A stretch of DNA of 64,000 bases from an uncultured Winogradskyella sp. (GCF_947495255.1 NZ_CANLYI010000001.1:124001-188000); one strand, 5' to 3'; positions 17,161-27,456 are shown, numbered from the stretch's first letter. Made by a program: numbers and translations. The notes: a model not told the origin generated them from the letters alone.

Positions 17161-18350
17161 TAAATTGCTTCACTTAAAATGGCTAATGGATTATCTTCTG
17201 CGTCTTCTATTTCTTTTAATTCTTCCCGTTTAGCACTTACGCTAAGAATAATCCCTATGGCTAAACAAGTCATCCATATAGATGTTCCACCGCTACTAAT
17301 TAAAGGTAAGGTTTGACCTGTAACTGGAAATAACTCCACTGCTACTGCCATATTTATTAAGGCTTGAAATACAATTGGCAATCCAACCCCTAACACTAAT
17401 AATCGTCCGAATATGGTATCGGATTTATGGCTCACAACTACGATTCTAAACAAGAACCATAAATACAAAACCAAGATAAACACACCACCTATTAGACCAT
17501 ATTCTTCTATGATAATCGCAAAAATGAAATCTGAAGATGACTGAGGTAAAAAATTCTTTTGAATACTTTTTCCAGGTCCTAAACCTTTAATTTCACCGGT
17601 CGCAATTGCTATTTTTGCTTTTTCAATCTGATAATCTGCTTCGGTATCTTCATCATTAGCAAAATTTTCGATTCTACTCATCCATGTATCTACTCTATTT
17701 GGCATAGCATCTGGAAATGCTTTAGCTACTAAAACAAATATTGCTAAACCTGCAAAACCTGACACGATCATTAATCCCAAATATTTCAAAGGATAACCAC
17801 CAATAAATGCCAACATCATTATCATAGTAAATATGATTGCTGTTGTTGAGAAATTTGCAGGAAGTATAAGGATTAGAATTAGAAAAACTGGTGTCCAAAG
17901 TGGTAAAATTGTTTCTTTAAACTTAATTTCCTTATCCCTAATTTTAGATAAATATCTAGCCACATAAACCATGAGCACAACTGACGCTAGCGTTGATGTT
18001 TGAAAAGACATATTTACAATAGGAATCTGTATCCATCGACTAGCATTTGCGCCATCAATTGTTGTTCCTTGAAGCATTGTAACCAATAACAAAACAAAGA
18101 CAATAGGAATCATTACCATGGACAACCCTCTAAAATACTTGTAAGGCACCTTATGTACACCAAACATAATAACAAAGCCCAACAGCAAGTGCATAAAATG
18201 CTTAACCAATAAGGAAAACGTATTGGTATGACCACTATTTGCTAAATTACTTGCGGCACTATAAACAGGCATAAACGAGAATAGCGCTAACAACGCAACT
18301 ATAGCCCAAATGGCTTTATCTCCTTTTATTTGCTTAAATATATTTTGCAT
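17160..18350 (-). CDS. ftsW: SEDS family peptidoglycan polymerase FtsW
   Basis: FtsW is the divisome glycosyltransferase and works with the PBP encoded by ftsI. The 396 residues form about ten membrane helices. The SEDS signature [17 protein letters not shown] lies near the end, and the large periplasmic loop ([27 protein letters not shown]) is in its usual place. The family also contains RodA, but the location inside the dcw cluster between murD and murG identifies FtsW. A 52-base gap separates it from murD. Confidence 0.95.
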   Translation of the reverse strand: MQNIFKQIKGDKAIWAIVALLALFSFMPVYSAASNLANSGHTNTFSLLVKHFMHLLLGFVIMFGVHKVPYKYFRGLSMVMIPIVFVLLLVTMLQGTTIDGANASRWIQIPIVNMSFQTSTLASVVLMVYVARYLSKIRDKEIKFKETILPLWTPVFLILILILPANFSTTAIIFTMIMMLAFIGGYPLKYLGLMIVSGFAGLAIFVLVAKAFPDAMPNRVDTWMSRIENFANDEDTEADYQIEKAKIAIATGEIKGLGPGKSIQKNFLPQSSSDFIFAIIIEEYGLIGGVFILVLYLWFLFRIVVVSHKSDTIFGRLLVLGVGLPIVFQALINMAVAVELFPVTGQTLPLISSGGTSIWMTCLAIGIILSVSAKREELKEIEDAEDNPLAILSEAI

Positions 18351-18402
18351 GCTTAACCGTTAACCTTTTATAGATGAGTCCCTAATTCATCTTTAATCTC
18401 TT

Positions 18403-19734
18403 TTATAAATTTCTGACTGCGTTTTTAAATTGACGTCCTCTATCCTCATAATTTTCAAATAAATCAAAACTTGCACAAGCAGGTGACAGCAACACATTAT
18501 CTCCAGCATCTGCTAGTTTGTATGCTATTTTCACAGCTTCACTCATGTATTCAGTTTCAATAATGACGTCCACCATTTTACCAAACGACTCCATAAGTTT
18601 TGCATTATCCACACCTAAGCAAATAATTGCTTTTACTTTTTCGTTTATAAACGGAAATAATTCTTTGTAATCATTGCCTTTATCAACACCTCCAACAATC
18701 CAAACCGTTGGTGCATCCATACTTTCTAATGCAAAATATGTTGCATTTACATTTGTTGCTTTTGAATCATTGATGTATTGCACCTTATTGATTTTTAATA
18801 CGTGCTCTAATCGATGCTCCACACCCTGAAAGTTCTCTAAACTCTCACGGATAGTTTGCTTTCTAATTTTAAGTAAATGCGCCACAGTAGAAGCTGCCAT
18901 TGCATTCTTCACGTTGTGTTTCCCCTCTAATGCTAAATTATCTGTTGGCATAATGATTTTATTATTATCTATTGTTATTATTATATTGTTGTTGTCTAAA
19001 TATGCGCCTTGCTCAATAACTTTTGTTAATGAAAAAGGCAATTTTTTCGATTGAATTTGATGCGTTTTCATATAGTCTAAAATGACTTCATCATCTGCAT
19101 CATATATAAAATAATCGTCCTCTGTTTGATTCTCTACGACTCTAAATTTTGAAGCGATATAGTTTTCAAACTTATAATCATATCTATCTAAGTGGTCTGG
19201 TGTTATATTCGTTAGAATCGCAATTTTTGGTTTAAAATCAACGATATCATCTAATTGAAAACTACTAATCTCCAAGACGTAGTTATCATGATTCTTTTCT
19301 AAAATCTGCTTCGCGAAACTATCTCCAATATTTCCAGCTAAACCCACATCTAAATCTTGATTTAACAAATGATGTGTTAACGTTGCCGTTGTAGTTTTAC
19401 CATTACTTCCTGTAATTGCCACCAACGTTGCATCCGTAAATTTGGAAGCAAATTCAATTTCAGAAACCACTTTAATTCCTGCTTCACGAATTTGTTTCAC
19501 TAAAGCCACTTTATCTGGAATACCAGGACTTTTCATGACGATGTCTGCATTTAGAATTTTTGATTCCGTATGCTGTTCATCTTCAAATTCAATCTCATTA
19601 TTTAAAAGAACGTCTTTATACTTTTCTTTAATCTTTCCTTTGTCTGATACAAATACATCGTATCCTTTTGCTTTTCCTAAAAGCGCTGTTCCTACTCCAC
19701 TTTCACCACCACCAAGAATTACCAGCCTTTTCAT
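18403..19734 (-). CDS. murD: UDP-N-acetylmuramoyl-L-alanine--D-glutamate ligase
   Basis: MurD adds D-Glu to UDP-MurNAc-L-Ala. The N-terminal nucleotide-binding part (LVILGGGESGVGTALLGKAKG) is followed by the ATP loop GSNGKTTT at 109-116, the central motif ISSFQLDD and ITPDHLDRY, and the C-terminal NDSKATNVNAT with SPACASFDLFENYEDRG. It has 443 residues. Its ATG overlaps the mraY stop by one base. Confidence 0.97.
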   Translation of the reverse strand: MKRLVILGGGESGVGTALLGKAKGYDVFVSDKGKIKEKYKDVLLNNEIEFEDEQHTESKILNADIVMKSPGIPDKVALVKQIREAGIKVVSEIEFASKFTDATLVAITGSNGKTTTATLTHHLLNQDLDVGLAGNIGDSFAKQILEKNHDNYVLEISSFQLDDIVDFKPKIAILTNITPDHLDRYDYKFENYIASKFRVVENQTEDDYFIYDADDEVILDYMKTHQIQSKKLPFSLTKVIEQGAYLDNNNIIITIDNNKIIMPTDNLALEGKHNVKNAMAASTVAHLLKIRKQTIRESLENFQGVEHRLEHVLKINKVQYINDSKATNVNATYFALESMDAPTVWIVGGVDKGNDYKELFPFINEKVKAIICLGVDNAKLMESFGKMVDVIIETEYMSEAVKIAYKLADAGDNVLLSPACASFDLFENYEDRGRQFKNAVRNL

Positions 19735-20975
19735 TATCTAATTTTCAAGGTTACTATGGTTATAATAGCTAGTAAAATTCCAACAATCCAAAAACGGGTT
19801 ACAATCTTACTTTCGTGATAACCTGATTTCTGATAGTGATGATGCAAAGGCGACATTTTAAAAATGCGTCGTCCTTCTCCAAACTTCTTTCTTGTGTATT
19901 TGAAATAGCTCACTTGCAATACCACTGATAAATTCTCTGCTAAGAATATGCCACATAGAATTGGAATTAACCATTCCTTCCTAACAGCAATAGCGATTAC
20001 AGCAATGATTCCTCCAATGGTTAAACTTCCAGTATCTCCCATAAACACTTGCGCTGGATAAGTATTGTACCATAAAAACCCAATTAACGCTCCTACAAAT
20101 GCTGCGATGTAAATGGTAATTTCTTCAGCTCTTGGGATATACATAATATCTAAGTAACCTGAAAAAACGATATTACTAGAAACCCAAGCAAAAATCCCTA
20201 AGGTCAGTACAATTATGGCTGATGTTCCTGCTGCAAGACCATCTATGCCATCTGTTAGATTTGCTCCATTTGATACTGCTGTAATGATGAAAATACTAAC
20301 CAGAATAAATATTATCCATGTGTATTTTTCTAAACCTGGACTTATCCATGTTATTAAATCTGAATAATCAAACTCATTATCTTTTAAGAAAGGAATCGTT
20401 GTTTTGGTTGACTTCTCTTCTGCCTTAAATAATTTTGACGCTTGCACATTTGGGTTTTCAGCACGAATTTCATTTTGTTGCTGAATAGGCAACTTTTCTT
20501 TCAGCGTTACATCTTGATGAAAAAACAATGTTGCACCAACTATGATACCCAATCCTACTTGACCTAATACTTTAAATTTCCCTTTTAAGCCGTCTTTGTC
20601 ATTTTTGAATTTCTTGATATAATCATCAATAAAACCAATGGTTCCCATCCAAAGTGTAGTCACTATTAAAAGGATGATGTAAATATTTTCAAGCTTTGCT
20701 AATAAGAGCACAGGAACCAAAGTCGCTAGAATAATGATAATTCCACCCATTGTTGGTGTTCCTGCTTTTTCAACTTGTCCTTCTAATCCTAAATCACGAA
20801 TCGTCTCTCCTACTTGTTGTCTTTGTAAAAAACGAATAATGCGTTTACCAAAAATTGTAGAAATTAACAGCGACAATATAATAGCCACAGCTGCTCTAAA
20901 GGTTATAAACCCAAAAAGTGACGCTCCTGGCAATTGGAACTGTTGCTCTAAATATTCGAATAAGTAATACAGCAT
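19734..20975 (-). CDS. mraY: Phospho-N-acetylmuramoyl-pentapeptide transferase MraY
   Basis: MraY transfers phospho-MurNAc-pentapeptide to undecaprenyl phosphate to make lipid I. The 413-residue polytopic protein has [11 protein letters not shown], the Asp-rich loop [27 protein letters not shown], and the HHH motif [11 protein letters not shown]. It is about 50 residues longer than E. coli MraY. The extra part is a loop after the third helix (about residues 150-200, [10 protein letters not shown] through [12 protein letters not shown]), as in other Bacteroidota. The gap to murE is 13 bases. Confidence 0.97.
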   Translation of the reverse strand: MLYYLFEYLEQQFQLPGASLFGFITFRAAVAIILSLLISTIFGKRIIRFLQRQQVGETIRDLGLEGQVEKAGTPTMGGIIIILATLVPVLLLAKLENIYIILLIVTTLWMGTIGFIDDYIKKFKNDKDGLKGKFKVLGQVGLGIIVGATLFFHQDVTLKEKLPIQQQNEIRAENPNVQASKLFKAEEKSTKTTIPFLKDNEFDYSDLITWISPGLEKYTWIIFILVSIFIITAVSNGANLTDGIDGLAAGTSAIIVLTLGIFAWVSSNIVFSGYLDIMYIPRAEEITIYIAAFVGALIGFLWYNTYPAQVFMGDTGSLTIGGIIAVIAIAVRKEWLIPILCGIFLAENLSVVLQVSYFKYTRKKFGEGRRIFKMSPLHHHYQKSGYHESKIVTRFWIVGILLAIITIVTLKIR

Positions 20976-20988
20976 TCTCGGTTGTTAT

Positions 20989-22452
20989 TTATTTCTGTAA
21001 TTGTTTTAAATACTCTTGAACAATTTTATAATCATCAAAATCAAAGCGCTCACCTTTAATTTCTTGGTAATTCTCATGCCCTTTTCCGGCTATTAGAATA
21101 ATATCATTTGGTCCTGCCATTTGGCAAGCCGCTTTAATAGCTTGTTTTCTATCCGTTACAGATAACGTTTTTTTGAAATTTTGAGGCTCAACCCCTTTTT
21201 CCATCTCTTCAATAATAACCTCAGGCACTTCGTTTCTTGGATTATCGCTTGTTAAAATCACTTTAGTACTTAAAGCCGAAGCGATATGCGCCATTTTTGG
21301 TCGTTTTGTCTTATCTCTATTACCACCACAACCCACTACAGTAATCAGTTCTTCGTTTTTAGTTCTGATATCATTTATAGTTTCTAGCACATTTTTTAAT
21401 GCATCTGGTGTGTGTGCATAATCTACAATAGCCGTAATTTTCTCTTCTGAAATAAAATACTGAAAGCGTCCTGCTACATTTTCAAGCTCACTAATCAATC
21501 TTAAAATTTCATCTTTTTCTAAGCCTAATAATTCAGCAGCACCATAAATAGCAAGAATATTGTAAGCATTAAAACTTCCTATTAAACGCGTCCATAATTC
21601 GCTATCATTCAACTTCAGCAATAAACCACTGAACTGATTTTCTAAAATCTGCGCTCTATAATCCGCATAATTTTTTAACGCATAAGTATATTTCTTAGCC
21701 TGTGTATTTTGAAACATTACTAAGCCATTTTTATCATCTATGTTAGATAATGCAAAGGCTTCTTTTGGCAACTGGTCAAAAAACTTTTTCTTAACGTCTC
21801 TATATTCCGCAAACGTATCATGATAATCTAAATGATCATGAGACAGATTTGTAAAAATGCCGCCTTCAAACTTTAAACCTTCAGTTCTACTTTGATGAAT
21901 TCCGTGCGAACTCACTTCCATAAAGCAAAATTCAATACCTTCATCATTCATCATCTTTAAATATTTATTAATAGTTAAAGAATCTGGTGTGGTATGCGTG
22001 GCTTTATATGTGGTATTATCTACCATAATTTTAACCGTAGACAACAACCCAACTTTATAACCTGCTTTTTTAAATAGCTGGTATAATAAACTTGAAACTG
22101 TTGTTTTACCATTCGTTCCGGTAACACCAACCAATTTTAAATTTTCTGATGGCTGCCCATAAAAATTATTAGCCATATATGCCATGGCTTGATTAGAATT
22201 TGCAACTTCTATATAAGTGATATCATCATGAAGATTCTCAGGAAGCACTTCACAAATAATAGCGGTTGCACCATCTGTAATTGCTTTCTCTATATAATTA
22301 TGACCATCTGTAATGGCCCCAGAAATAGCCACAAAAACATCGTTGGTCTTGATTTGACGCGAATCGAATTCAATTTTACTAACCGTAATGCTTGTACTAC
22401 CAACCACTGCGTTTATCGTAACCTTATATAATATGTCTTTTAATACCATCAT
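20989..22452 (-). CDS. murE: UDP-N-acetylmuramoyl-tripeptide synthetase (meso-diaminopimelate adding)
   Basis: MurE adds the third peptide residue. GTNGKTT at 112-118 is the ATP loop, followed by the central LSHDHLDYH and C-terminal YAHTPDAL. The DNPR motif (SDNPRNEVPE) marks enzymes that add meso-diaminopimelate rather than lysine, so the wall should be of the DAP type. It has 487 residues. Its first ATG overlaps the ftsI stop as ATGA; a second ATG directly follows. Confidence 0.97.
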   Translation of the reverse strand: MMVLKDILYKVTINAVVGSTSITVSKIEFDSRQIKTNDVFVAISGAITDGHNYIEKAITDGATAIICEVLPENLHDDITYIEVANSNQAMAYMANNFYGQPSENLKLVGVTGTNGKTTVSSLLYQLFKKAGYKVGLLSTVKIMVDNTTYKATHTTPDSLTINKYLKMMNDEGIEFCFMEVSSHGIHQSRTEGLKFEGGIFTNLSHDHLDYHDTFAEYRDVKKKFFDQLPKEAFALSNIDDKNGLVMFQNTQAKKYTYALKNYADYRAQILENQFSGLLLKLNDSELWTRLIGSFNAYNILAIYGAAELLGLEKDEILRLISELENVAGRFQYFISEEKITAIVDYAHTPDALKNVLETINDIRTKNEELITVVGCGGNRDKTKRPKMAHIASALSTKVILTSDNPRNEVPEVIIEEMEKGVEPQNFKKTLSVTDRKQAIKAACQMAGPNDIILIAGKGHENYQEIKGERFDFDDYKIVQEYLKQLQK

Positions 22453-24461
22453 GATGCTTCTAAAATGATAGTTTGATTAGTTTGTAATTTTTGGTGCTTT
22501 TCAACAGATTGTTTCTTAACAATACCACTTCCTGTTAATTTTACTCGGACGTCAACTTGTAAATTTTCTAATAATGCGATTGCATCCATAGCTGGCATAC
22601 CAACAACACTTGGCATTAATTCTTTATATTTCTGAGCATTATCGTAATAACTCTCAAAATCTTCGTTCACTAAATTATTCTTAAAATCAAGCGTTTCAAC
22701 TTCATCAATAATTGGTGTATCTGTATATATTTTTTGGGCAATCCTTTTAAAAACTGGTCCAGAAACATCAGCGCCATAATAACCTACTTTTGTACTTGGC
22801 TTATGTATCACAACAATGCAGGAATATTTAGGATTATCAGCTGGAAAATAACCAGCAAAAGACGATACATACTTCTTGTCTTTATACCACTTCTCTAGGT
22901 CTGCATAATCAGTTCTTGCAGTTCCTGTTTTACCTGCCATTGAAAATGTTTCAGAATACATACGTTGACCTGTACCACGAATTACAACATTCTTCAAAAT
23001 ATCTTGAACCTCAAATAATGTCTTATCAGAACAAATTTTATCAATGATGACCTCTTTCTCAAAAACCTCAATATTCTTGTCAAATGACTTTACAGCTTTT
23101 AAAAAACGAGGCTTTATCATTTCTCCATTATTGGCTATAGCGTTATAAAACGTCAAGGTCTGTAAAGGTGTAATTGTTAGATTATATCCATAAGCAATAG
23201 AAGGCAATGCATTTCTACTCCAATTTGAATCTCCTGGTTCTGGAATATCTGGAATTCCCTCTCCCATTATCGAAATATTAAGAGAATCATTAAGCTTCCA
23301 ATCTTTTAAATGGTCTATAAATTTTTGCGGTTGCTTAGCGTAGTTATCATCTATAATAGTTGCTAAACCAATATTAGAAGACACTTCTAAGGCACGAGCC
23401 GCAGAAATTTCACCAAAGCCATTCCCAGAATCAGTAATCACACGACCATAAAATTTCTTTCTTCCTTTTTTTGTATCAACTACAGTAGACGTATCAATAA
23501 CCTTATCCTCTAAAGCAGCCATCAAAGCCATAACCTTAAAAGTAGAACCAGGTTCGTGAGCCTCGTAAACTGCGTAATTTCTTTTTTCGTAATATGTACC
23601 TTTAGATGTTTTAGCCAAATTTGCGATTGCTTTTACTTCACCTGTTTTTACATCCATTACAACAACACAACCATGTTCTGCTTCGTACAACTCTAATTGT
23701 TTTAATAATGAATGATGTGCAATATCTTGAATATTAACATCTATAGTTGTGTACACATCGTAACCATCTTTTGGTTCTACTTGGTCGTAATCTGCAATTG
23801 GCTTCCATTGCCCATTACCAATTCTTTGTTTACGACGCTTACCATTAGTTCCTCTTAAATATTTCACACCAAAAGCGCCATCAATACCTGCTCTACTTAC
23901 ATTACCATCTTCATCAAAACGCTCATAACCAATAGAACGCGATGCAACTCCACCCATTGGATGCTCTCGCCTTGTCGTTTGCTCTACAATTAAACCACCT
24001 TTTATAGCACCAAGATTAAGCAACGGAAAATTTCGCATTCTTATATAATCTGAATAGCTAATGTTTCGTGCTAAGAGGAAATATCTGTTTTTATTTTTTC
24101 GTGCTTTTCGAATAATATTTTTGTAATATGATGCAGGTTTTCCTTTATAAACATGAAGCGAATCTGCCAAAGCACCAATATATTTTTCGAAAGTTGCTGG
24201 TTTTGCCTGAATGGCATCAATTCTAATATCGTATTTAGGAATCGACGTCGCCAGCAAACTACCATCCGCAGAATAAACATTACCACGATTTGCAGGAATA
24301 TCAAAATCCTCTAAAGTTCTTTTTTCCGCAAGTGCCCTATACTCTTCACCTTGAACAAATTGAATATTAACAAGCTTAAACACCACAGCAATAGCGAACA
24401 CAAGCAAGCAGCCTGCGACGAAGTATAATCTGTGTAATATGTTTTTTTCTGTTATTGCCAA
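22449..24461 (-). CDS. ftsI: Division-specific penicillin-binding protein (transpeptidase) with PASTA domain
   Basis: This class B PBP crosslinks septal peptidoglycan. It has an N-terminal membrane helix (about 12-32), a dimerisation/pedestal domain, and a transpeptidase domain with STFK at 306-309 (catalytic Ser306). The SSN motif is in EVSSNIGLA and the KTG motif in AGKTGTART. The C-terminal roughly 55 residues form a single PASTA-like domain (MPSVVGMPAMDAIALLENL), absent from E. coli FtsI. The start is a TTG at 24461; no ATG occurs before the pedestal domain, so the TTG is required for the membrane anchor. It lies 6 bases after ftsL. Confidence 0.95.
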   Translation of the reverse strand: MAITEKNILHRLYFVAGCLLVFAIAVVFKLVNIQFVQGEEYRALAEKRTLEDFDIPANRGNVYSADGSLLATSIPKYDIRIDAIQAKPATFEKYIGALADSLHVYKGKPASYYKNIIRKARKNKNRYFLLARNISYSDYIRMRNFPLLNLGAIKGGLIVEQTTRREHPMGGVASRSIGYERFDEDGNVSRAGIDGAFGVKYLRGTNGKRRKQRIGNGQWKPIADYDQVEPKDGYDVYTTIDVNIQDIAHHSLLKQLELYEAEHGCVVVMDVKTGEVKAIANLAKTSKGTYYEKRNYAVYEAHEPGSTFKVMALMAALEDKVIDTSTVVDTKKGRKKFYGRVITDSGNGFGEISAARALEVSSNIGLATIIDDNYAKQPQKFIDHLKDWKLNDSLNISIMGEGIPDIPEPGDSNWSRNALPSIAYGYNLTITPLQTLTFYNAIANNGEMIKPRFLKAVKSFDKNIEVFEKEVIIDKICSDKTLFEVQDILKNVVIRGTGQRMYSETFSMAGKTGTARTDYADLEKWYKDKKYVSSFAGYFPADNPKYSCIVVIHKPSTKVGYYGADVSGPVFKRIAQKIYTDTPIIDEVETLDFKNNLVNEDFESYYDNAQKYKELMPSVVGMPAMDAIALLENLQVDVRVKLTGSGIVKKQSVEKHQKLQTNQTIILEAS

Positions 24462-24467
24462 AGCTTG

Positions 24468-24791
24468 TTATTGTTGCTGTTGTGACTTTACTATTATTTT
24501 TGTTGGTGGGTTTAAGGAAATCCCAATTCCTTTTTCTTTCATTTCAACCTCTACAAAAGATTCTTTTTTAAGCTGCATAAGCTTACCTCTTTTATCTACA
24601 AATGCAGAGCGTAACTCTTTTACTTCATTCGTTAATTTTGCAATTTCATAGACTTTTTGATCCGCCTTATGAGAACTCGCAATCATAATTATCGCCAAAA
24701 CAGAAATTAAAATGATGATGCGCCAATTTTTAAACGAATCATCACTGATTAGAAATTTCCCCTTTAGTATGTGGTAAATATTTTTCTTCAT
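24468..24791 (-). CDS. ftsL: FtsL-like division protein
   Basis: This small bitopic protein sits between rsmH and ftsI, the standard ftsL position. From the ATG at 24791 it has 107 residues: a basic N-terminal tail (MKKNIYHILKGKFLISDD), one membrane helix (IIILISVLAIIMIASS) and a periplasmic coiled-coil (VYEIAKLTNEVKELRSAFVDKRGKLMQLKKES). A TTG at 24806 would add five residues. Identification rests on position and topology, since FtsL sequences diverge strongly. Confidence 0.85.
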   Translation of the reverse strand: MKKNIYHILKGKFLISDDSFKNWRIIILISVLAIIMIASSHKADQKVYEIAKLTNEVKELRSAFVDKRGKLMQLKKESFVEVEMKEKGIGISLNPPTKIIVKSQQQQ

Positions 24792-24885
24792 TCTACTTCC
24801 TGCCAAGACAGAAACCTTTATTTATTTAACCGCAAAAAGACCAATGCTTTTCTACGGATTTACAATTATTTAATATTTATGCTGT

Positions 24886-24904
24886 GACTGCGACTGTGCT
24901 CAGC
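24886..24904. repeat. Degenerate copy of the TTCGACTGCGCTCAG-type interspersed repeat
   Basis: TGCGACTGTGCTCAG (24890-24904) differs at two positions from TTCGACTGCGCTCAG at 44044-44058. It lies in the only sizeable gap (24807-24916) of the mraZ-ftsQ part of the dcw cluster. No terminator or promoter is visible there. Confidence 0.35.
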
Positions 24905-24916
24905 CATCAGTTTCGA

Positions 24917-25822
24917 TTATAATTTCTTAGCAATTCTAAGCTTTGCACTCCTTGCTCTATTGTTCGCTTTTATTTCTTCTTTTGAAGGAATAATTAATCC
25001 GCCAACCTTTTTAAGAGGTACTTCAAAATTCCCAAACACATCACGTTCTGGTTCCCCTTCAAAAAGTCCGTTTCTAATAAAACGCTTCACCAATCTATCT
25101 TCTAAAGAATGATACGAGATAAAACTTAACTGACCACCTTTCTTTAAAATCTCAGGCATTTGAAGCAATAATTCTTTTAAAACCTCAATCTCTTGGTTAA
25201 CTTCAATTCTTATCGCTTGATAAATCTGAGCTAAGACTTTATTCTCTTTTTGATGATTCAAGAATTTCTTTAAAACCGCTTTTAATTGCTCGCTCGTTTT
25301 TATTTCTTCCTCCTTTCGTGCTTCAACAATTGCTTTTGCCATTGCTGGTGCATTTCGTAATTCGCCATATTGAAAAAGAACAGCTCTAATTTGCTCTTCG
25401 TCATAATTATTAATAACCTCAAAAGCAGACAGCTTACTGTCTTGATTCATTCGCATATCTAAATCCGCTTCGAATCTTGTAGAAAATCCACGCTCTGCAA
25501 CATCAAATTGATGTGATGAAACACCAAAATCTGCCAAAACACCATCAACTTCTTTTATGCCATAAAACCTCAAGAATCGTTTTACGTATCTAAAGTTCTC
25601 GTTGATAAGTACAAATCTTTCGTCATCGATAGTATTAACGAGTGCATCTTTATCTTGATCAAACGCATATAGCTTTCCGTTTGGCCCTAATCGCGATAAG
25701 ATTTCACGACTATGTCCACCACCACCAAAAGTGACATCTACATAAACACCATCTGGTTTAATTGCTAAACCATCAACCGTTTCTTTTAGTAAAACTGCAT
25801 TATGATAATCCATGTTCTTCAT
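24917..25822 (-). CDS. rsmH: 16S rRNA (cytosine(1402)-N(4))-methyltransferase
   Basis: RsmH methylates C1402 in the ribosomal P site. The 301-residue SAM-dependent enzyme has YHNAVLLKETVDGL at the start, the SAM loop DVTFGGGGHSREIL at 30-43, LADFGVSSHQFD, and the C-terminal SYHSLEDRLVKRFI. The ATG at 25822 overlaps mraZ by 23 bases; an ATG at 25813 (MDYHNAV) would give a start closer to most homologs. Either way it is coupled to mraZ. Confidence 0.96.
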   Translation of the reverse strand: MKNMDYHNAVLLKETVDGLAIKPDGVYVDVTFGGGGHSREILSRLGPNGKLYAFDQDKDALVNTIDDERFVLINENFRYVKRFLRFYGIKEVDGVLADFGVSSHQFDVAERGFSTRFEADLDMRMNQDSKLSAFEVINNYDEEQIRAVLFQYGELRNAPAMAKAIVEARKEEEIKTSEQLKAVLKKFLNHQKENKVLAQIYQAIRIEVNQEIEVLKELLLQMPEILKKGGQLSFISYHSLEDRLVKRFIRNGLFEGEPERDVFGNFEVPLKKVGGLIIPSKEEIKANNRARSAKLRIAKKL

Positions 25823-26270
25823 CGTCTTGTCCCATTACCTCTTCGGCTAAATCAGCAAAATCTGAAGCCGCATCATCAATAGCTTGTTCGTATTTATCTT
25901 TATCCCAAATCTCAAGAATATTCACAGCAGAAGCCAAAACCACTTGTTTACTAATTCCTGAAAAACCAATTAAATCTTTTGGAATTAATAAACGGCCCGC
26001 GCTATCTACCTCAACAATTTTAACTCCAGCCGTAAAGCGTCTTATAAAATCATTATTCTTTTTCTTAAAGCGGTTGAGCTTATTAATCTTCTCCATCATT
26101 TTGTTCCATTCGGACATTGGATACAATTCCAAACACGGCTGAAAAACAGCACGCTTCAAAACAAAACCATCTTGCAAAGCCGATGACAACTGCTTTTTAA
26201 GCACAGCAGGTATCATTAGCCTTCCTTTGGCATCAGCTTTACATTCGTATGTTCCTATAAATGAATTCAA
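25800..26270 (-). CDS. mraZ: Transcriptional regulator MraZ
   Basis: MraZ is a ring-forming DNA-binding protein with two SpoVT/AbrB-like repeats. Both are visible: GTYECKADAKGRLMIPAVLKKQL and VKIVEVDSAGRLLIPKDLIGFSG. It heads the dcw cluster and represses its promoter in other bacteria. The 156 residues start with a TTG at 26270, since the conserved NSFIGTYECK begins right there and the next ATG lies inside the first repeat. A likely operator and -7 box lie just upstream (26304-26348), so autorepression is probable. Confidence 0.95.
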   Translation of the reverse strand: MNSFIGTYECKADAKGRLMIPAVLKKQLSSALQDGFVLKRAVFQPCLELYPMSEWNKMMEKINKLNRFKKKNNDFIRRFTAGVKIVEVDSAGRLLIPKDLIGFSGISKQVVLASAVNILEIWDKDKYEQAIDDAASDFADLAEEVMGQDDEEHGLS

Positions 26271-26303
26271 AAGGTTTCGTTTACCACTTTAACGATTAAG
26301 AAT

Positions 26304-26311
26304 CAAAGATA
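26304..26311 (-). promoter_or_regulatory. -7 box (TATCTTTG) of the mraZ/dcw promoter
   Basis: On the minus strand TATCTTTG fits TAnnTTTG exactly, 34 bases before the mraZ start. The -33 region, about 20 bases further upstream, falls inside the TGTGGT repeats. Confidence 0.6.
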
Positions 26312-26322
26312 TTGAAAAAATC

Positions 26323-26348
26323 ACCACATTTTACCACATTCTACCACA
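26323..26348 (-). promoter_or_regulatory. MraZ operator: three TGTGGT boxes at 10-bp spacing
   Basis: ACCACA occurs at 26323-26328, 26333-26338 and 26343-26348 (TGTGGT on the minus strand), with four variable bases between copies. A related ACCACT lies in the same 10-bp phase at 26283-26288. MraZ proteins studied elsewhere bind tandem G-rich boxes (TGGGN) with a 10-bp period in front of mraZ. The boxes cover the -33 region of the dcw promoter. Confidence 0.75.
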
Positions 26349-26519
26349 ATGTTGATAAGTTTTTGATTATAATGGTCTCAATTTTTACAAACATCAATGA
26401 ATTCGACTTTCAAGCTAAGAATTGAGAAGTGGGAATTATTAACATCAATCAAACACAAATACTACTAATAAAAAACCTCGATATTTTGCCTATATTATTA
26501 ATATTCTAAAGGATTTAGT

Positions 26520-26527
26520 TATATTTG
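26520..26527 (+). promoter_or_regulatory. -7 box (TATATTTG) of the alpha/beta hydrolase gene
   Basis: An exact TAnnTTTG match, 27 bases before the ATG at 26555. It faces away from the mraZ promoter; the two share a 284-bp divergent region. Confidence 0.5.
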
Positions 26528-26554
26528 TTTTTACACATAAGCACTAATTTGTAA

Positions 26555-27319
26555 ATGACACACCTTTTAAAAAAAGAAAAGGATTATAGATATATTGAAG
26601 TAGGAGAAGGCACACCAATTATTGTGTTACATGGTTTGATGGGTGGACTCAGCAATTTTGATGCTGTCACTAAACATTTTAGCTCAAAAGGCTATAAAGT
26701 TATCATTCCAGAACTACCTATTTACAGTATGTCGTTAATAAAGACTAACGTAAAAAGCTTTGCCAAATACTTAAAAGATTTTATTGAGTTTAAAGGCTTA
26801 GATGAGGTTATTTTATTAGGAAATTCTCTTGGAGGACACATTGGCTTGTACTATACTAAACTTAATCCTCAAAAAGTAAAAGCACTTATTATAACAGGCA
26901 GTTCAGGACTTTATGAAAGTGCAATGGGTGGAGGTTACACCAAACGAAGTGACTATGAAGTTATAAAGAAGAAAGCACAAGATGTTTTTTATGATCCTGC
27001 TGTAGCTACAAAAGAAATTGTTGACGAAGTTTATGAAACAGTAAATGACCGTAACAAATTGATAAAAACTTTAGCAATTGCTAAAAGTGCCATTAGACAC
27101 AATATGGCAAAAGATTTACCTAAAATGGATACGCCAGTTTGTATCATTTGGGGTAAAAATGATAGTGTAACACCTCCTGAGGTTGCTCTAGAGTTTGATG
27201 AATTATTACCAGATTCTGAATTGTTTTGGATTGACAAATGTGGCCATGCTGCAATGATGGAACATCCTGAAGAGTTTAATACAATTCTAAATGGTTGGCT
27301 AGCTAAACGAAAGTTTTAA
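26555..27319 (+). CDS. Alpha/beta hydrolase
   Basis: This 254-residue single-domain hydrolase has the oxyanion motif VLHGLMGGLSNFD, the nucleophile elbow GNSLGGH (catalytic Ser), the acid within WGKNDSVTPPE, and the catalytic His in DKCGHAAMMEHPEEF. There is no signal peptide, so it is cytoplasmic. The fold resembles MhpC/BioH-type esterases, but the substrate cannot be told. It is separated by 137 bases from engB on the same strand. Confidence 0.9.
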   Translation: MTHLLKKEKDYRYIEVGEGTPIIVLHGLMGGLSNFDAVTKHFSSKGYKVIIPELPIYSMSLIKTNVKSFAKYLKDFIEFKGLDEVILLGNSLGGHIGLYYTKLNPQKVKALIITGSSGLYESAMGGGYTKRSDYEVIKKKAQDVFYDPAVATKEIVDEVYETVNDRNKLIKTLAIAKSAIRHNMAKDLPKMDTPVCIIWGKNDSVTPPEVALEFDELLPDSELFWIDKCGHAAMMEHPEEFNTILNGWLAKRKF

Positions 27320-27456
27320 GCAAAAGATACATAGTTAAAAACAAAAATATTCTTATCTAATTTTTTACTGACCTTTTAAAACGCATTTAATGCCTTGAGA
27401 AGCACAGAAAAAGCTACAGATGAGATTTAAAAATTTCTGCTTTTGCAGGAAGTGAT

